NCBI GenBank assembly: GCA_002344355.1
Contig: DDTN01000006.1
Span: forward strand, 62,001 to 126,000
Reading direction: 5' to 3'
Origin: Proteobacteria bacterium UBA2363
GTDB taxonomy: Bacteria; Pseudomonadota; Gammaproteobacteria; Xanthomonadales; UBA2363
Length of the DNA: 64,000 nt
Shown: positions 23,212-31,268 of the stretch, piece after piece
How the letters are laid out: each line of letters starts with the position of its first letter
Numbering within the stretch: position 1 is the first letter of the stretch
Made by a program: the position numbers and the translations under genes
The notes under the pieces: generated by a model
Seen by the model: the letters and a program-made list of their open reading frames with translations, nothing else
What the model was told of the DNA's origin: nothing
Databases searched by the model: none

Positions 23212-23526
23212 TCAGCTGGACAGCTTCAGCCCGACCAGGCCGGCGAGGATCAGCAGCACACTGGCCACCCGCAGCGCGGAGACGCTTTCCCCGAAAAGCA
23301 CGATGCCGGCCAGGAAGGCGCCGGCCGTGCCGATGCCGGTCCACGCCGCGTAGGCCGTGCCCAGGGGCAGGCTGCGCAGCGCCAGGGCCAGCAGCCAGAG
23401 GCTGACCACCATCGCCGCCACGGTGAGCACGGCGGGACCCGGGCGGGTCAGGCCGTTGGAGAGTTTCAGGCCGACCGCCCAGGCGATCTCGAACAGTCCG
23501 GCGAATGCAAGCAGGGTCCAGGACAT
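23212..23526 (-). CDS. gdx: Guanidinium exporter, SMR family
   Basis: A 104-residue four-helix small multidrug resistance family protein. It begins MSWTLLAFAGLFEIAWAVGLK with the conserved membrane Glu (about residue 13) of the SugE/Gdx subgroup, followed by GLTRPGP, LPLGTAYAAWTGIGTAGAF (helix 3) and the GE-x-V motif. The Gdx subgroup exports guanidinium in exchange for protons as an antiparallel dimer. GGAG lies 7 nt before the ATG. The gene is preceded by a two-hairpin guanidine-II riboswitch, which strongly supports the substrate assignment. Confidence 0.93.
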   Translation of the reverse strand: MSWTLLAFAGLFEIAWAVGLKLSNGLTRPGPAVLTVAAMVVSLWLLALALRSLPLGTAYAAWTGIGTAGAFLAGIVLFGESVSALRVASVLLILAGLVGLKLSS

Positions 23527-23548
23527 GGTGTGCTCCGATCCGATGGAT

Positions 23549-23620
23549 GCGGGGCCGTCCCTGCGCTCGTGAAGGGCGTGTCGCGGAGGCCGCCACGCCG
23601 GTCCGGGTCGTCCCGGACCG
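23549..23620 (-). promoter_or_regulatory. Guanidine-II (mini-ykkC) riboswitch upstream of gdx
   Basis: On the minus strand two hairpins occur in the 5' leader. The first has a 9-bp stem closing an ACGA loop (23599-23620). The second has a GGG/CCC stem closing an ACGG loop, with one A-C mismatch before two more pairs (23549-23564). ACGR loops capped by G/C pairs are the mini-ykkC hallmark. They are 34 nt apart, and the second ends 22 nt before the gdx ATG with the ribosome binding site between. Guanidine binding would expose that site. Confidence 0.85.
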
Positions 23621-23662
23621 AGGCATGGTGGCACACGGTGTGTCGCCCCGCGCTGAACGCGG

Positions 23663-25531
23663 TCAGTCGGCCGCCTCGCCGGTGCGCCGGGCCGGCGCCC
23701 TGGCGTGGACGCGGTTGCGGCCGGCGCGCTTGGCGGCGTACAGGGCCAGGTCGGCGGCATGCAGCAGGTCCTGCGGGTCCAGGCCCGGCCCGGGCGTCAC
23801 CCCGGAGACCCCGGCGCTGACCGCGACCGAGAACGACCGCCCGGCATGGTCGACCAGCTGCAGGGTGCTGACGCGTTCCCGGAGCGCGTCGGCGCGCGCC
23901 TGCGCCGCGCCGACGTCGGTGTCCGGCAGCACCATCGCGAACTCCTCGCCGCCGAAGCGCGCGACCAGGTCGCCGGGCCGGCGCGCGCCGGCCGCCAGGC
24001 AAGCGGCGATCCGGCGCAGCGCTTCGTCACCGGCCAGGTGGCCATGCCGGTCGTTGAGGTCCTTGAAGCGGTCGGCGTCGAACAGCAGCACCGACAGCGG
24101 CCTTCCCGCCCGCAGCATGCGTCGCCATTCCTGGTCCAGGTGCTCCTCGAACCGCCGCCGGTTGGCGACCCCGGTGAGGCCGTCGATCCGGCTCATCGCC
24201 TGCAGGCGGGTGTTCGCCTCGCGCAGGCGGGCGTTGGCCTGCTCGACCTGGTGGCTGCGCTCGGCCAGTTCGGCGGTGCGCGCCCCGACCTCGACCTCCA
24301 GCGCGCCGCGCAGGCGCGATTCCGCGGCCAGCTTCTCGCGCTTGAGCAGGTTGATCCGGTCGCCCAGCGCGAACGCCAGCAGCAGGACCTCCAGCGCCGA
24401 ACCGATCTGCGCGCCGTAGATGGTGACGAACACCGTGGGCAGCAGTCCCCACCAGGCGCCCACATAGGCGATCACGCCGAAGATCAGCGCGCTGCAGGCC
24501 AGCAGGAAGAACCGGGCAGGGAGGTAGCCGCGCTGCAGCGCCCGCAGGCCGATGCCGAAGTAGGCCAGGCTGGACAGCAGGGCCAGCAGGGCCAGCGCCG
24601 TGGTCGCCGGCTGCCAGAAGCCGGCCAGGCCGGCCAGCACGGTGAGCAGGACCAGCACGCTGACCCCATGCAGGGCCTGGTGGGCGCGCGGCGCCGTGCG
24701 CGGCAGGTCGAGGAACACCTGGACGAAGCGGTTGCCGCTGGCGATCGCCAGGGCGATCAGGAAGAAGCTGGCCAGGCTGTTCCAGCCCGGCCAGGCCGGC
24801 CAGGCCAGTTGCAGGCCGATGCCGGCGCGCACGATCCAGATCGCGCCGAAGCTGAGCGCGTACAGCACGTACCAGGCGTACACGCGGTCGCGCAGGCTGA
24901 TCGCGAGGAACAGGTTGAACGCCGCCAGCGCCAGGATCACGCCGGCATAGATGCCGTTGAGCAGTTCGAAGCGGCGCAGGCGCTGCTGGAAGCCCCGCTC
25001 CTCCTCGAGCGCATCCAGGAAGCGCAGCGGCGCCAGGTAGCCGTCGAACCGGGCGCTGAAGCGCAGCAGCAGTTCGGCCTGTCCGGGCGGCAGCAGCAGC
25101 ACCGGCACGTCGGCGCCCAGCGAGCGCGCGGCCAGCGGCACGGCACTGCCGGCCCTGCCGCGGACCGCGCCGGCGCTGTCGAACAGGACGACTTCCTGCC
25201 AATAGCGGGCCACGCGCAGGACCATCGCCTGGCCGCTTGCCGCTTCCGGAAGGGTCAGCCGCAGCCACCAGTGGCGCAACCCGCCCCGGCGTTCCAGCGC
25301 GGGCGGCGGGCCGCCGTGTCCGTCGCGCAGCCGCTGCAGGGCGGCCAGGGGCGCGAGGCTGCCGTCCGGGTCGGCCAGGATCTCGACGCGGGCATCGAGG
25401 GCGGCGTCATCGAGCAGGGGCGCCGGGTCGAGCGCCTGCGTCCGCGCCGGCATCGGCGCGAGCGTCGCCAGCGCCGCCAGTGTCGCCAGCAGCAGGTAAG
25501 GCAGGGCGGACGGCGAGCGGCGCACTGGCAT
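23663..25531 (-). CDS. Membrane diguanylate cyclase with 7TM sensor
   Basis: A 622-residue protein: signal peptide, periplasmic DISM-type sensor domain (about 40 to 180), seven hydrophobic segments (about 185 to 390), a short coiled coil, and a C-terminal GGDEF domain with active motif GGEEF (527 to 531). An RxxD inhibitory site (RPGD) lies five residues before it, so product inhibition should work. It would make c-di-GMP from two GTP in response to an extracellular ligand. The ATG at 25531 is chosen for its GGGGA ribosome site; an ATG pair 27 nt upstream has none. Confidence 0.9.
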   Translation of the reverse strand: MPVRRSPSALPYLLLATLAALATLAPMPARTQALDPAPLLDDAALDARVEILADPDGSLAPLAALQRLRDGHGGPPPALERRGGLRHWWLRLTLPEAASGQAMVLRVARYWQEVVLFDSAGAVRGRAGSAVPLAARSLGADVPVLLLPPGQAELLLRFSARFDGYLAPLRFLDALEEERGFQQRLRRFELLNGIYAGVILALAAFNLFLAISLRDRVYAWYVLYALSFGAIWIVRAGIGLQLAWPAWPGWNSLASFFLIALAIASGNRFVQVFLDLPRTAPRAHQALHGVSVLVLLTVLAGLAGFWQPATTALALLALLSSLAYFGIGLRALQRGYLPARFFLLACSALIFGVIAYVGAWWGLLPTVFVTIYGAQIGSALEVLLLAFALGDRINLLKREKLAAESRLRGALEVEVGARTAELAERSHQVEQANARLREANTRLQAMSRIDGLTGVANRRRFEEHLDQEWRRMLRAGRPLSVLLFDADRFKDLNDRHGHLAGDEALRRIAACLAAGARRPGDLVARFGGEEFAMVLPDTDVGAAQARADALRERVSTLQLVDHAGRSFSVAVSAGVSGVTPGPGLDPQDLLHAADLALYAAKRAGRNRVHARAPARRTGEAAD

Positions 25532-25735
25532 GGATTCCCCGGAACCAGCGGCCATCATAGGTCGCCTGCGTCGGCGCCGCGCCGGTCGCGCGGACCGTCG
25601 GGCCAGGCACGCCGGACCGTTGTCGTCCAGCGTCGCGTCGGCCTGGTCCGGGAACGCGGGGGGACCGTCCCGGCAGGCGAGGGCGGCGCTGTCCTGCGCA
25701 CGGCGTGCGGTGGCCCCCGCAGGTGGTCGCGACGG

Positions 25736-26713
25736 TCAGGCGCCCTCGCCGTCGGACATGCGCTCGAGCTGGTCCAGCAGGTCCGCCAGCAGTCCGTCCC
25801 AGTAGCGCGCCTGGCCGAACCAGGGGAAAGCCGCAGGGAAGGCCGGATCGTTCCAGCGCCGCGCCAGCCAGGCGCTGAAATGCAGCAGGCGCAGGCTGCG
25901 CAGGGGTTCGACCAGGCGCCACTGCCGGGCGTCGAAATCGCGGAACAGGGTGTAGCCCTCGAGCAGGGCGTCGCGGCGGATCGCCTGGTCCTGGTCGCCG
26001 GCCAGCAGCATCCACAGGTCCTGGACCGCGGGCCCGGTCAGGCAGTCGTCGAGATCGACCACGCGCAGGTCGCCGTCGCGCAGCAGCAGGTTGCCGAGGT
26101 GGCAGTCGCCATGGAGGCGCAGGGTGGCCAGGGGGGCAAGGGCGTCGAACGCGGCTTCCGCGGCGCCCAGCAGGGCGTCGGCGACCTGCGCGAAGCGCGC
26201 TTCGATCGCCGGCGGCAGCCAGCCGTTCTCGAGCAGGAAGCGCAGCGGCTCGCGGCCGTGGCTGGCCGGATCGAGCCGGCCGCGATGCAGGAACGGCCGG
26301 GTCGCGCCGATCGCGTGGATGCGGCCCAGCGTGCGCCCGAGCAGCTCCAGCGTGTCCAGATCGTCCGGCTCGGGCGCGTGGCCGCCGGCCACCGGGAACA
26401 GCGCGAAACGCCAGTCCTGGTGGTGGTGCAGCGAGGCGTCCCGGTGGACCAGGGGCGCGACCACGGGAAGTTCGGCGGCGGCCAGCTCCAGGGCGAACGC
26501 GTGTTCCTCGAGGATCGCCGGGTCGCTCCAGCGGCCGGGACGGTAGAACTTGGCCACCAGGGGCGCGGCATCGACGATGCCGACCCGGTACACGCGATTC
26601 TCGTAGCTGCCCAGGGCCAGCAGGCGACCGTCGCAGTCCAGTCCCAGGGACTCCACCGCGTCGAGCACGGCCTCCGGCCCGAGGCCCGCGTAGGGTGTGT
26701 CCGGCCCGCTCAT
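25736..26713 (-). CDS. srkA: Stress response kinase A (SrkA/RdoA family)
   Basis: A 325-residue Ser/Thr kinase of the aminoglycoside phosphotransferase fold, homologous to E. coli SrkA (YihE), which counteracts the MazEF death pathway under envelope and oxidative stress. Visible motifs are SYENRVYRVGI (nucleotide loop), PLVAKFYRPGRW with the ATP lysine, LRLHGDCHLGNLL (catalytic loop, Asp and Asn) and RVVDLDDCLTGPAVQDLW (metal Asp). The methyltransferase gene ends at a stop overlapping this gene's start by 4 nt, so both are one operon, methyltransferase downstream of the start order shown. Confidence 0.92.
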   Translation of the reverse strand: MSGPDTPYAGLGPEAVLDAVESLGLDCDGRLLALGSYENRVYRVGIVDAAPLVAKFYRPGRWSDPAILEEHAFALELAAAELPVVAPLVHRDASLHHHQDWRFALFPVAGGHAPEPDDLDTLELLGRTLGRIHAIGATRPFLHRGRLDPASHGREPLRFLLENGWLPPAIEARFAQVADALLGAAEAAFDALAPLATLRLHGDCHLGNLLLRDGDLRVVDLDDCLTGPAVQDLWMLLAGDQDQAIRRDALLEGYTLFRDFDARQWRLVEPLRSLRLLHFSAWLARRWNDPAFPAAFPWFGQARYWDGLLADLLDQLERMSDGEGA

Positions 26714-27339
26714 CGCCGGCCGAACAGGCCGCGGCGCGGCGCCGGCGCGACCTCCAGGGCGACCGCGAGGCCGGCCGCGTCGGGCAGCAGCCAGCAGTGG
26801 CTGCCGGCCTGCACCAGGCCGGCGTCCGCGAACGCCCGCCGGTACCAGTCAGCCGGCCGGGCATGGAAGCCGTCCAGGTCGCCCTCGACCTCGTCCTCGG
26901 CGCAGTAGGTCTCCAGCCAGGCCGCGCCATGGCCGTTGGCCACCAGGCCGGGCAGGCCGGCGCGCAGTTCGGCGTCGTCCAGGTAGTGCAGGACGTCGGC
27001 GCAGACCACCAGGTCGAAGCCGGCATCGAAGCGCAGGCCGGACAGGTCCCGGAAGCGCGCCATGTGCAGGTTGCGGCTGCGCCCGAAGCGCTCGACGGCG
27101 TAGCCGCTGCTGTCCAGCCCCAGGTACTCGACGCCCGGCCGCAACCGGCGCAGCGGCGCCCGCCAGGCGCCCTCGCCGCAACCGACATCCAGCACGCTGG
27201 CCAGCGGCCGGCCCAGGTGGTACTCGGCGCAGGCCACCGCCAGCGCGACCTTGCGCGTCAGGGTCGCGGCGCGGTTGATGCCGTGCCGCCGGTACCAGCG
27301 GTCGAAGTAGTCGCGGTCGTAGCGCTTGCCGTCGGCCAT
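26710..27339 (-). CDS. SAM-dependent class I methyltransferase
   Basis: A 209-residue protein with a Rossmann methyltransferase fold. Motif I is ASVLDVGCGEGAWR (about residues 47 to 60), the acidic ribose-binding end is VEYLGLDSSGYAV (about 70 to 82), and motif IV is DLVVCADVLHYLDD. The N-terminus (KRYDRDYFDRWYRRH) is common to a group of small-molecule methyltransferases. The substrate is unknown. It is upstream of srkA on the same strand with a 4-nt overlap. The ATG at 27339 is chosen because the longer frame upstream runs into the divergent region before tatT. Confidence 0.85.
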   Translation of the reverse strand: MADGKRYDRDYFDRWYRRHGINRAATLTRKVALAVACAEYHLGRPLASVLDVGCGEGAWRAPLRRLRPGVEYLGLDSSGYAVERFGRSRNLHMARFRDLSGLRFDAGFDLVVCADVLHYLDDAELRAGLPGLVANGHGAAWLETYCAEDEVEGDLDGFHARPADWYRRAFADAGLVQAGSHCWLLPDAAGLAVALEVAPAPRRGLFGRR

Positions 27340-27501
27340 TGCGGCAGTGTCACGTGAGCGCGCGCGAATGCCAAGCGCGCCGGATCCGCGCTTGCTGGAA
27401 TCGTCGCTGACCGGGGTCGTCGCCGGGGTCACGGACCGTTCGCCGCCAGACGCTAGACTGGGCGCCCCCTCGTCGTCCGGGTCCGTCCTGGCCACCGCCC
27501 C

Positions 27502-28362
27502 ATGCCCAAGCAAGCCGTCACCGCCGTCGCCCTTGCCCTGGCCGTCCTGCTGCTGCAGGGCTGCGCCGCCGTGGTCGGACGCGCGACCTCGAACCTGGCC
27601 GGCAACCTCAGCGCCGGCATCGAGAACCACGACGACCCGGAGACCGTGGCCACCGCGCTGCCGGCCTACCTGCTGATGCTGGACGGCCTGATCGAGGGCA
27701 GCCCGGACAATCCCGGACTGCTGATCGCCGGCGCGCGCCTGTACGGCGTCTACGCCGGCGTGTTCGTCGAGCAGCCGGCGCGCGCCCGGCGCCTGGCGCG
27801 CCGCGCCTACGACTACGCCGGCCGCGCGTTCTGCCCGGGACATCCGGGCATCTGCGCCTCGCGCGGCCAGCCGTTCGAGACGTTCGAGGCGCAGGTCGCG
27901 CAGCTCCCGGCCAGGGACCTCGAGGCCCTGTACGCCTACGCCGCCGCCTGGGCCGGCATGATCCAGGCCGACAGCGGCGACTGGGCGCTGATCGCCGAGA
28001 TCCCCAAGGTCGACGCCCTGCTGCGCCGGGTGGTCGAGCTGGATCCCGCGCACGCCGGCGGCCAGCCGTGGCTGTACCTGGGCGTGCTGGCGACCCTGCT
28101 GCCGCCCGCCTATGGCGGCAGGCCCGAGGACGGCCAGGCCCATTTCGAGCGGGCCCTGGCCCTGTCCGGGGGCCGCAACCAGATGGCCCGCGTGCTGTAC
28201 GCGCAGCACTACACCCGCCTGGTGTTCGACCGCGGACTGCACGACCGCCTGGTCGCCGAGGTGCTGACCGCCGATCCCCGCGCGCCCGGCCTGACCCTGG
28301 TCAACGTGCTGGCGCAGCAACGCGCCGCCGAACTGCGCGACAGCGCCGACGACTACTTCTGA
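27502..28362 (+). CDS. TRAP transporter TatT component lipoprotein
   Basis: A 286-residue lipoprotein with lipobox LLLQGC (Cys at about residue 21) and all-helical TPR-like repeats, the signature of the TatT family. TatT is a periplasmic partner that trimerises and binds the substrate-binding protein TatP; the pair is known from Treponema pallidum and is linked to hydrophobic ligands. The C-terminal part contains DGQAHFERALALSGGRNQMA and TLVNVLAQQRAAEL, conserved in the family. It is the first gene of a four-gene operon with the TRAP binding protein and membrane subunits. Confidence 0.88.
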   Translation: MPKQAVTAVALALAVLLLQGCAAVVGRATSNLAGNLSAGIENHDDPETVATALPAYLLMLDGLIEGSPDNPGLLIAGARLYGVYAGVFVEQPARARRLARRAYDYAGRAFCPGHPGICASRGQPFETFEAQVAQLPARDLEALYAYAAAWAGMIQADSGDWALIAEIPKVDALLRRVVELDPAHAGGQPWLYLGVLATLLPPAYGGRPEDGQAHFERALALSGGRNQMARVLYAQHYTRLVFDRGLHDRLVAEVLTADPRAPGLTLVNVLAQQRAAELRDSADDYF

Positions 28363-28384
28363 ACTGGCAACGAAAGGAGCCCGG

Positions 28385-29389
28385 ATGAACCGCTTTTCGA
28401 CCCTGCTGGCCGTGCTGCTCGCACTGGCCGGTACGCCGGCCCTGGCCGAGACCGTGTTCAAGGTCGCCACCCTGGCCCCCGAGGGCACCGCCTGGATGCG
28501 CGAGATGCGCGCCGCCGGCGAGGCCGTAAAGACCCGCACCGAGGGCCGGGTCTCGTTCCGCTTCTATCCCGGTGGCGTGATGGGCAACGACGCCACCGTG
28601 CTGCGCAAGATGCGGGTCGGCCAGCTCAACGGCGGCGCCTTCACCGGCAGCGAACTTTCCAGCGTCTACCCGGACACCATGATCTACGGGCTGCCGTTCC
28701 TGTTCCGCAACCATGCCGAGGTCGAGGCGGTGCGCGCGCGCATGGATCCGCTGATCGTCCAGGGCCTGGCCGAGCGCGGCTTCGTCGCGGTCGGCATCAC
28801 CGGCGGCGGCTTCGCCTACCTGCTCGGCACGCGGCCCATCCGCGGCCGCGACGACCTGGTGCGCGGCAAGGCCTGGGTACCGCAGGGCGACATCATTTCC
28901 GAGGTCACCTACGCCGAGGCCGGCGTCAATCCGGTGCCGCTGTCGATCGCCGACGTCTACACCGGCCTGCAGACCGGCCTGGTCGACACCGTCGCCAACA
29001 CCCCGTCCGGCACCCTGGCGTTCCAGTGGCACACCCGGGTGCGCCACCTGGTCGACATGCCGATCGCCTACATCGTCGGCGTGCTGGTGCTCGACAAACG
29101 CAGCTTCGACCGCCTGGACGCAGCGGACCAGGCGATCGTCCACGCGGAAATGGCGGCCGGCATCGAGCGGCTGGACGCCCAGACCCGGCGCGACAACGAG
29201 GCGGCGCGCGAGGCCCTGCGCGGCGAGGGCATCGAATTCTTCCAGCCCAATGCCGAGGAGCTCGCCTACTGGCAGGGCATCGGCGAGCGGGCCGCGGCGC
29301 GCCTGATGGAGCGCGAGGCGTTCTCGCGGGCCAACTACGACGCGATGATGGCGGCGCTGGCGGCGGCGCGTACCGCGTCCGGCGGCTGA
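28385..29389 (+). CDS. TRAP transporter solute-binding protein, TatP-type
   Basis: A 334-residue periplasmic protein with a signal peptide (cleavage after PALA, about residue 21), belonging to the DctP family. Typical segments are VFKVATLAPEGTAWMREM, RFYPGGVMGNDATVLRKMRV and PLSIADVYTGLQTGLVDT. The usual GLKIRVP block with the carboxylate-binding Arg reads RGKAWVPQG here, with Trp in its place. The motif normally DGxEN is DTVAN. Combined with tatT this suggests a non-carboxylate ligand. AAAGGAG precedes the ATG. The stop overlaps the next start by 1 nt. Confidence 0.88.
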   Translation: MNRFSTLLAVLLALAGTPALAETVFKVATLAPEGTAWMREMRAAGEAVKTRTEGRVSFRFYPGGVMGNDATVLRKMRVGQLNGGAFTGSELSSVYPDTMIYGLPFLFRNHAEVEAVRARMDPLIVQGLAERGFVAVGITGGGFAYLLGTRPIRGRDDLVRGKAWVPQGDIISEVTYAEAGVNPVPLSIADVYTGLQTGLVDTVANTPSGTLAFQWHTRVRHLVDMPIAYIVGVLVLDKRSFDRLDAADQAIVHAEMAAGIERLDAQTRRDNEAAREALRGEGIEFFQPNAEELAYWQGIGERAAARLMEREAFSRANYDAMMAALAAARTASGG

Positions 29390-29910
29390 TGCCGGGGACC
29401 GGCTCGCGCTGGCGCTGGCTGCACCGGGCCGAGGACCTGGTGCTGGCGCTCCTGCTCGCCCTGCTGGTGCTGCTGGCGGTGCTGCAGATCGTCCTGCGCA
29501 CGGTGTTCGACACCGGCCTGCTCTGGCTCGACCCGCTGCTGCGCGCCCTGGTGCTGTGGGTGGCGATGCTCGGCGCCATGGTGGCGGCGCGCGAGGGGCG
29601 GCACATCGGCATGGACCTTGCCGGCCGCCTGCTGCCCCCGCTGCCGGCGCGGATCGCGCGCCTGCTGTCCTGGGGCTTCGCCGCGGCGGTGTCCGGCCTG
29701 CTCGCCTGGCAGGCCGCCCGGATGGTCGCCGACGAGCGGGCCATGGGCACGCTGGCGTTCGCGCAGGTGCCGGTCTGGTGGGTGCAGGCGATCCTGCCGG
29801 TGGCCTTCGCGGTGATCGCCCTGCGTCTCGCGCTGGGGGCCCTGGCGCCGCCCCGGCCCGCCGGCGGCGATCCGGCCGCCACCGGCCTCGACCCGGCTGC
29901 GCCGCGGTGA
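29389..29910 (+). CDS. TRAP transporter small membrane subunit (DctQ-type)
   Basis: A 173-residue protein with four hydrophobic segments (about 16 to 37, 48 to 67, 88 to 107, 128 to 149) and the DctQ features VLRTVFDTGLLWLDPLLRAL and AREGRHIGMDL. The small subunit helps the binding protein dock to the large permease. Its ATG overlaps the stop of the binding protein (TGATG), and its stop overlaps the DctM GTG start, so the three are translationally coupled. Confidence 0.9.
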   Translation: MPGTGSRWRWLHRAEDLVLALLLALLVLLAVLQIVLRTVFDTGLLWLDPLLRALVLWVAMLGAMVAAREGRHIGMDLAGRLLPPLPARIARLLSWGFAAAVSGLLAWQAARMVADERAMGTLAFAQVPVWWVQAILPVAFAVIALRLALGALAPPRPAGGDPAATGLDPAAPR

Positions 29911-31190
29911 CCCTCGCGCCGTTCACCGTGCTGCTCGCGCTGCTGGCCCTGGTCGGCGCGCCGCTGTTCGCGGTGATCGCCGCGGTCGCCTTCTGGGGCT
30001 TCCACCGCGAGGGCCTGGACCTCTCGATCGTCGCCATCGAGTTCTACCGGCTGGCCGACATGCCGGTGCTGGTCGCCATCCCGCTGTTCACGCTGGCCGG
30101 CTACCTGCTGGGCGAGAGCGGCGCGCCGCGCCGGCTGGTGCGCCTGTCCGACGCCCTGCTGGGCTGGCTGCCGGGCGGCCTGGCGATGGTCGCGCTGTTC
30201 ATCTGCGCGCTGTTCACGGCCTTCACGGGCGCCTCCGGCGTCACCATCGTGGCGATGGGTGCGCTGCTCTACCCGGCCCTGCGGCACGCCGGTTACGAGC
30301 GGCGCTTCAACCTCGGCCTGATCACCACGTCGGGGAGCCTGGGCCTGCTGCTGGCCCCGGCGCTGCCGCTGATCCTGTACGCCGTCGTGGCCCAGCAGTT
30401 CGGCACCACGCCGCCGGTCGGCGTCGACGAGATGTTCCGGGCCGGGCTGCTGCCCGCCCTGCTGATGGTGCTGATGCTCGGCGTCTACGCCTGGTGGCAC
30501 GGCCGCCGCCTGCCAAAGCCGCAGGCGGCCGCGAGCCTGGCGGAGATCCGGGCGGCGCTGCGCGACGCGGCCTGGGAGCTGCCGTTGCCGGTGGTCGTGC
30601 TGGGCGGCATCTACGCCGGGTTCTTCGCGGCCTCGGAGGCGGCGGCGGTGACCATCGCCTGGGTGCTGCTGGTCACCGTGGCGATCCGCCGCGAGGTGCC
30701 GCTGCGGGCGCTGCCCCGGGTGATGCGCGAGTCGATGGTCCTGGTCGGCGCGATCCTGCTGATCTTCGGGGTCTCGCTGGCGTTCACCAACTACCTGGTC
30801 GACGCCGAGGTGCCGTCGCGCCTGTTCGAGGCGATCCGCGAGCGGATCGACAGCAAGCTCGCCTTCCTGCTGTTGCTCAACCTCTTCCTGCTGCTGCTGG
30901 GCATGCTGCTCGACATCTTCTCGGCGACCGTGATCATGGTGCCGATCCTGCTGCCGGTGGCGCTCGGCTACGGCATCGATCCGGTGCACCTGGGCATCAT
31001 CTTCCTGGCCAACCTGCAGCTGGGCTACTTCACGCCGCCGGTCGGCATGAACCTGTTCATCGCCAGCTACCGGTTCAACGAGCCGATCTGGTCGCTGGTC
31101 CGGGCCTGCCTGCCGTTCTTCGCCATCCTGCTGGCCGCGGTGCTGGTGATCACCTACGTGCCCTGGCTGTCGCTGGCGCTGGTGCGCTGA
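29907..31190 (+). CDS. TRAP transporter large permease (DctM-type)
   Basis: A 427-residue membrane protein with 11 to 12 hydrophobic segments and DctM family motifs: GAPLFAVIAAVAF, IPLFTLAGYLLGESG, FTGASGVTIVAMGALL and GLIT-TSGSLGLLLAPALPL, and near the end LANLQLGYFTPPVGMNLF. It forms the Na+-driven transport pathway of the TRAP system. A GTG at 29907 overlapping the DctQ stop is the best start; the family N-terminus begins there. Last gene of the tatT operon. Confidence 0.92.
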   Translation: MTLAPFTVLLALLALVGAPLFAVIAAVAFWGFHREGLDLSIVAIEFYRLADMPVLVAIPLFTLAGYLLGESGAPRRLVRLSDALLGWLPGGLAMVALFICALFTAFTGASGVTIVAMGALLYPALRHAGYERRFNLGLITTSGSLGLLLAPALPLILYAVVAQQFGTTPPVGVDEMFRAGLLPALLMVLMLGVYAWWHGRRLPKPQAAASLAEIRAALRDAAWELPLPVVVLGGIYAGFFAASEAAAVTIAWVLLVTVAIRREVPLRALPRVMRESMVLVGAILLIFGVSLAFTNYLVDAEVPSRLFEAIRERIDSKLAFLLLLNLFLLLLGMLLDIFSATVIMVPILLPVALGYGIDPVHLGIIFLANLQLGYFTPPVGMNLFIASYRFNEPIWSLVRACLPFFAILLAAVLVITYVPWLSLALVR

Positions 31191-31268
31191 GCGGGCGGAG
31201 GACCGGCTCCGCCATCGCCGCGGCGGCCGGGCGACCCGCAGGGCCGGCCCCCGGCCGTTCGTTCGCCG

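Noticed and set aside
21973..23820. Long plus-strand frame through the cyclophilin and exporter region
   Set aside because: Antisense to the cyclophilin, gdx and its riboswitch; translation is Arg/Ala/Gly-rich without domain.
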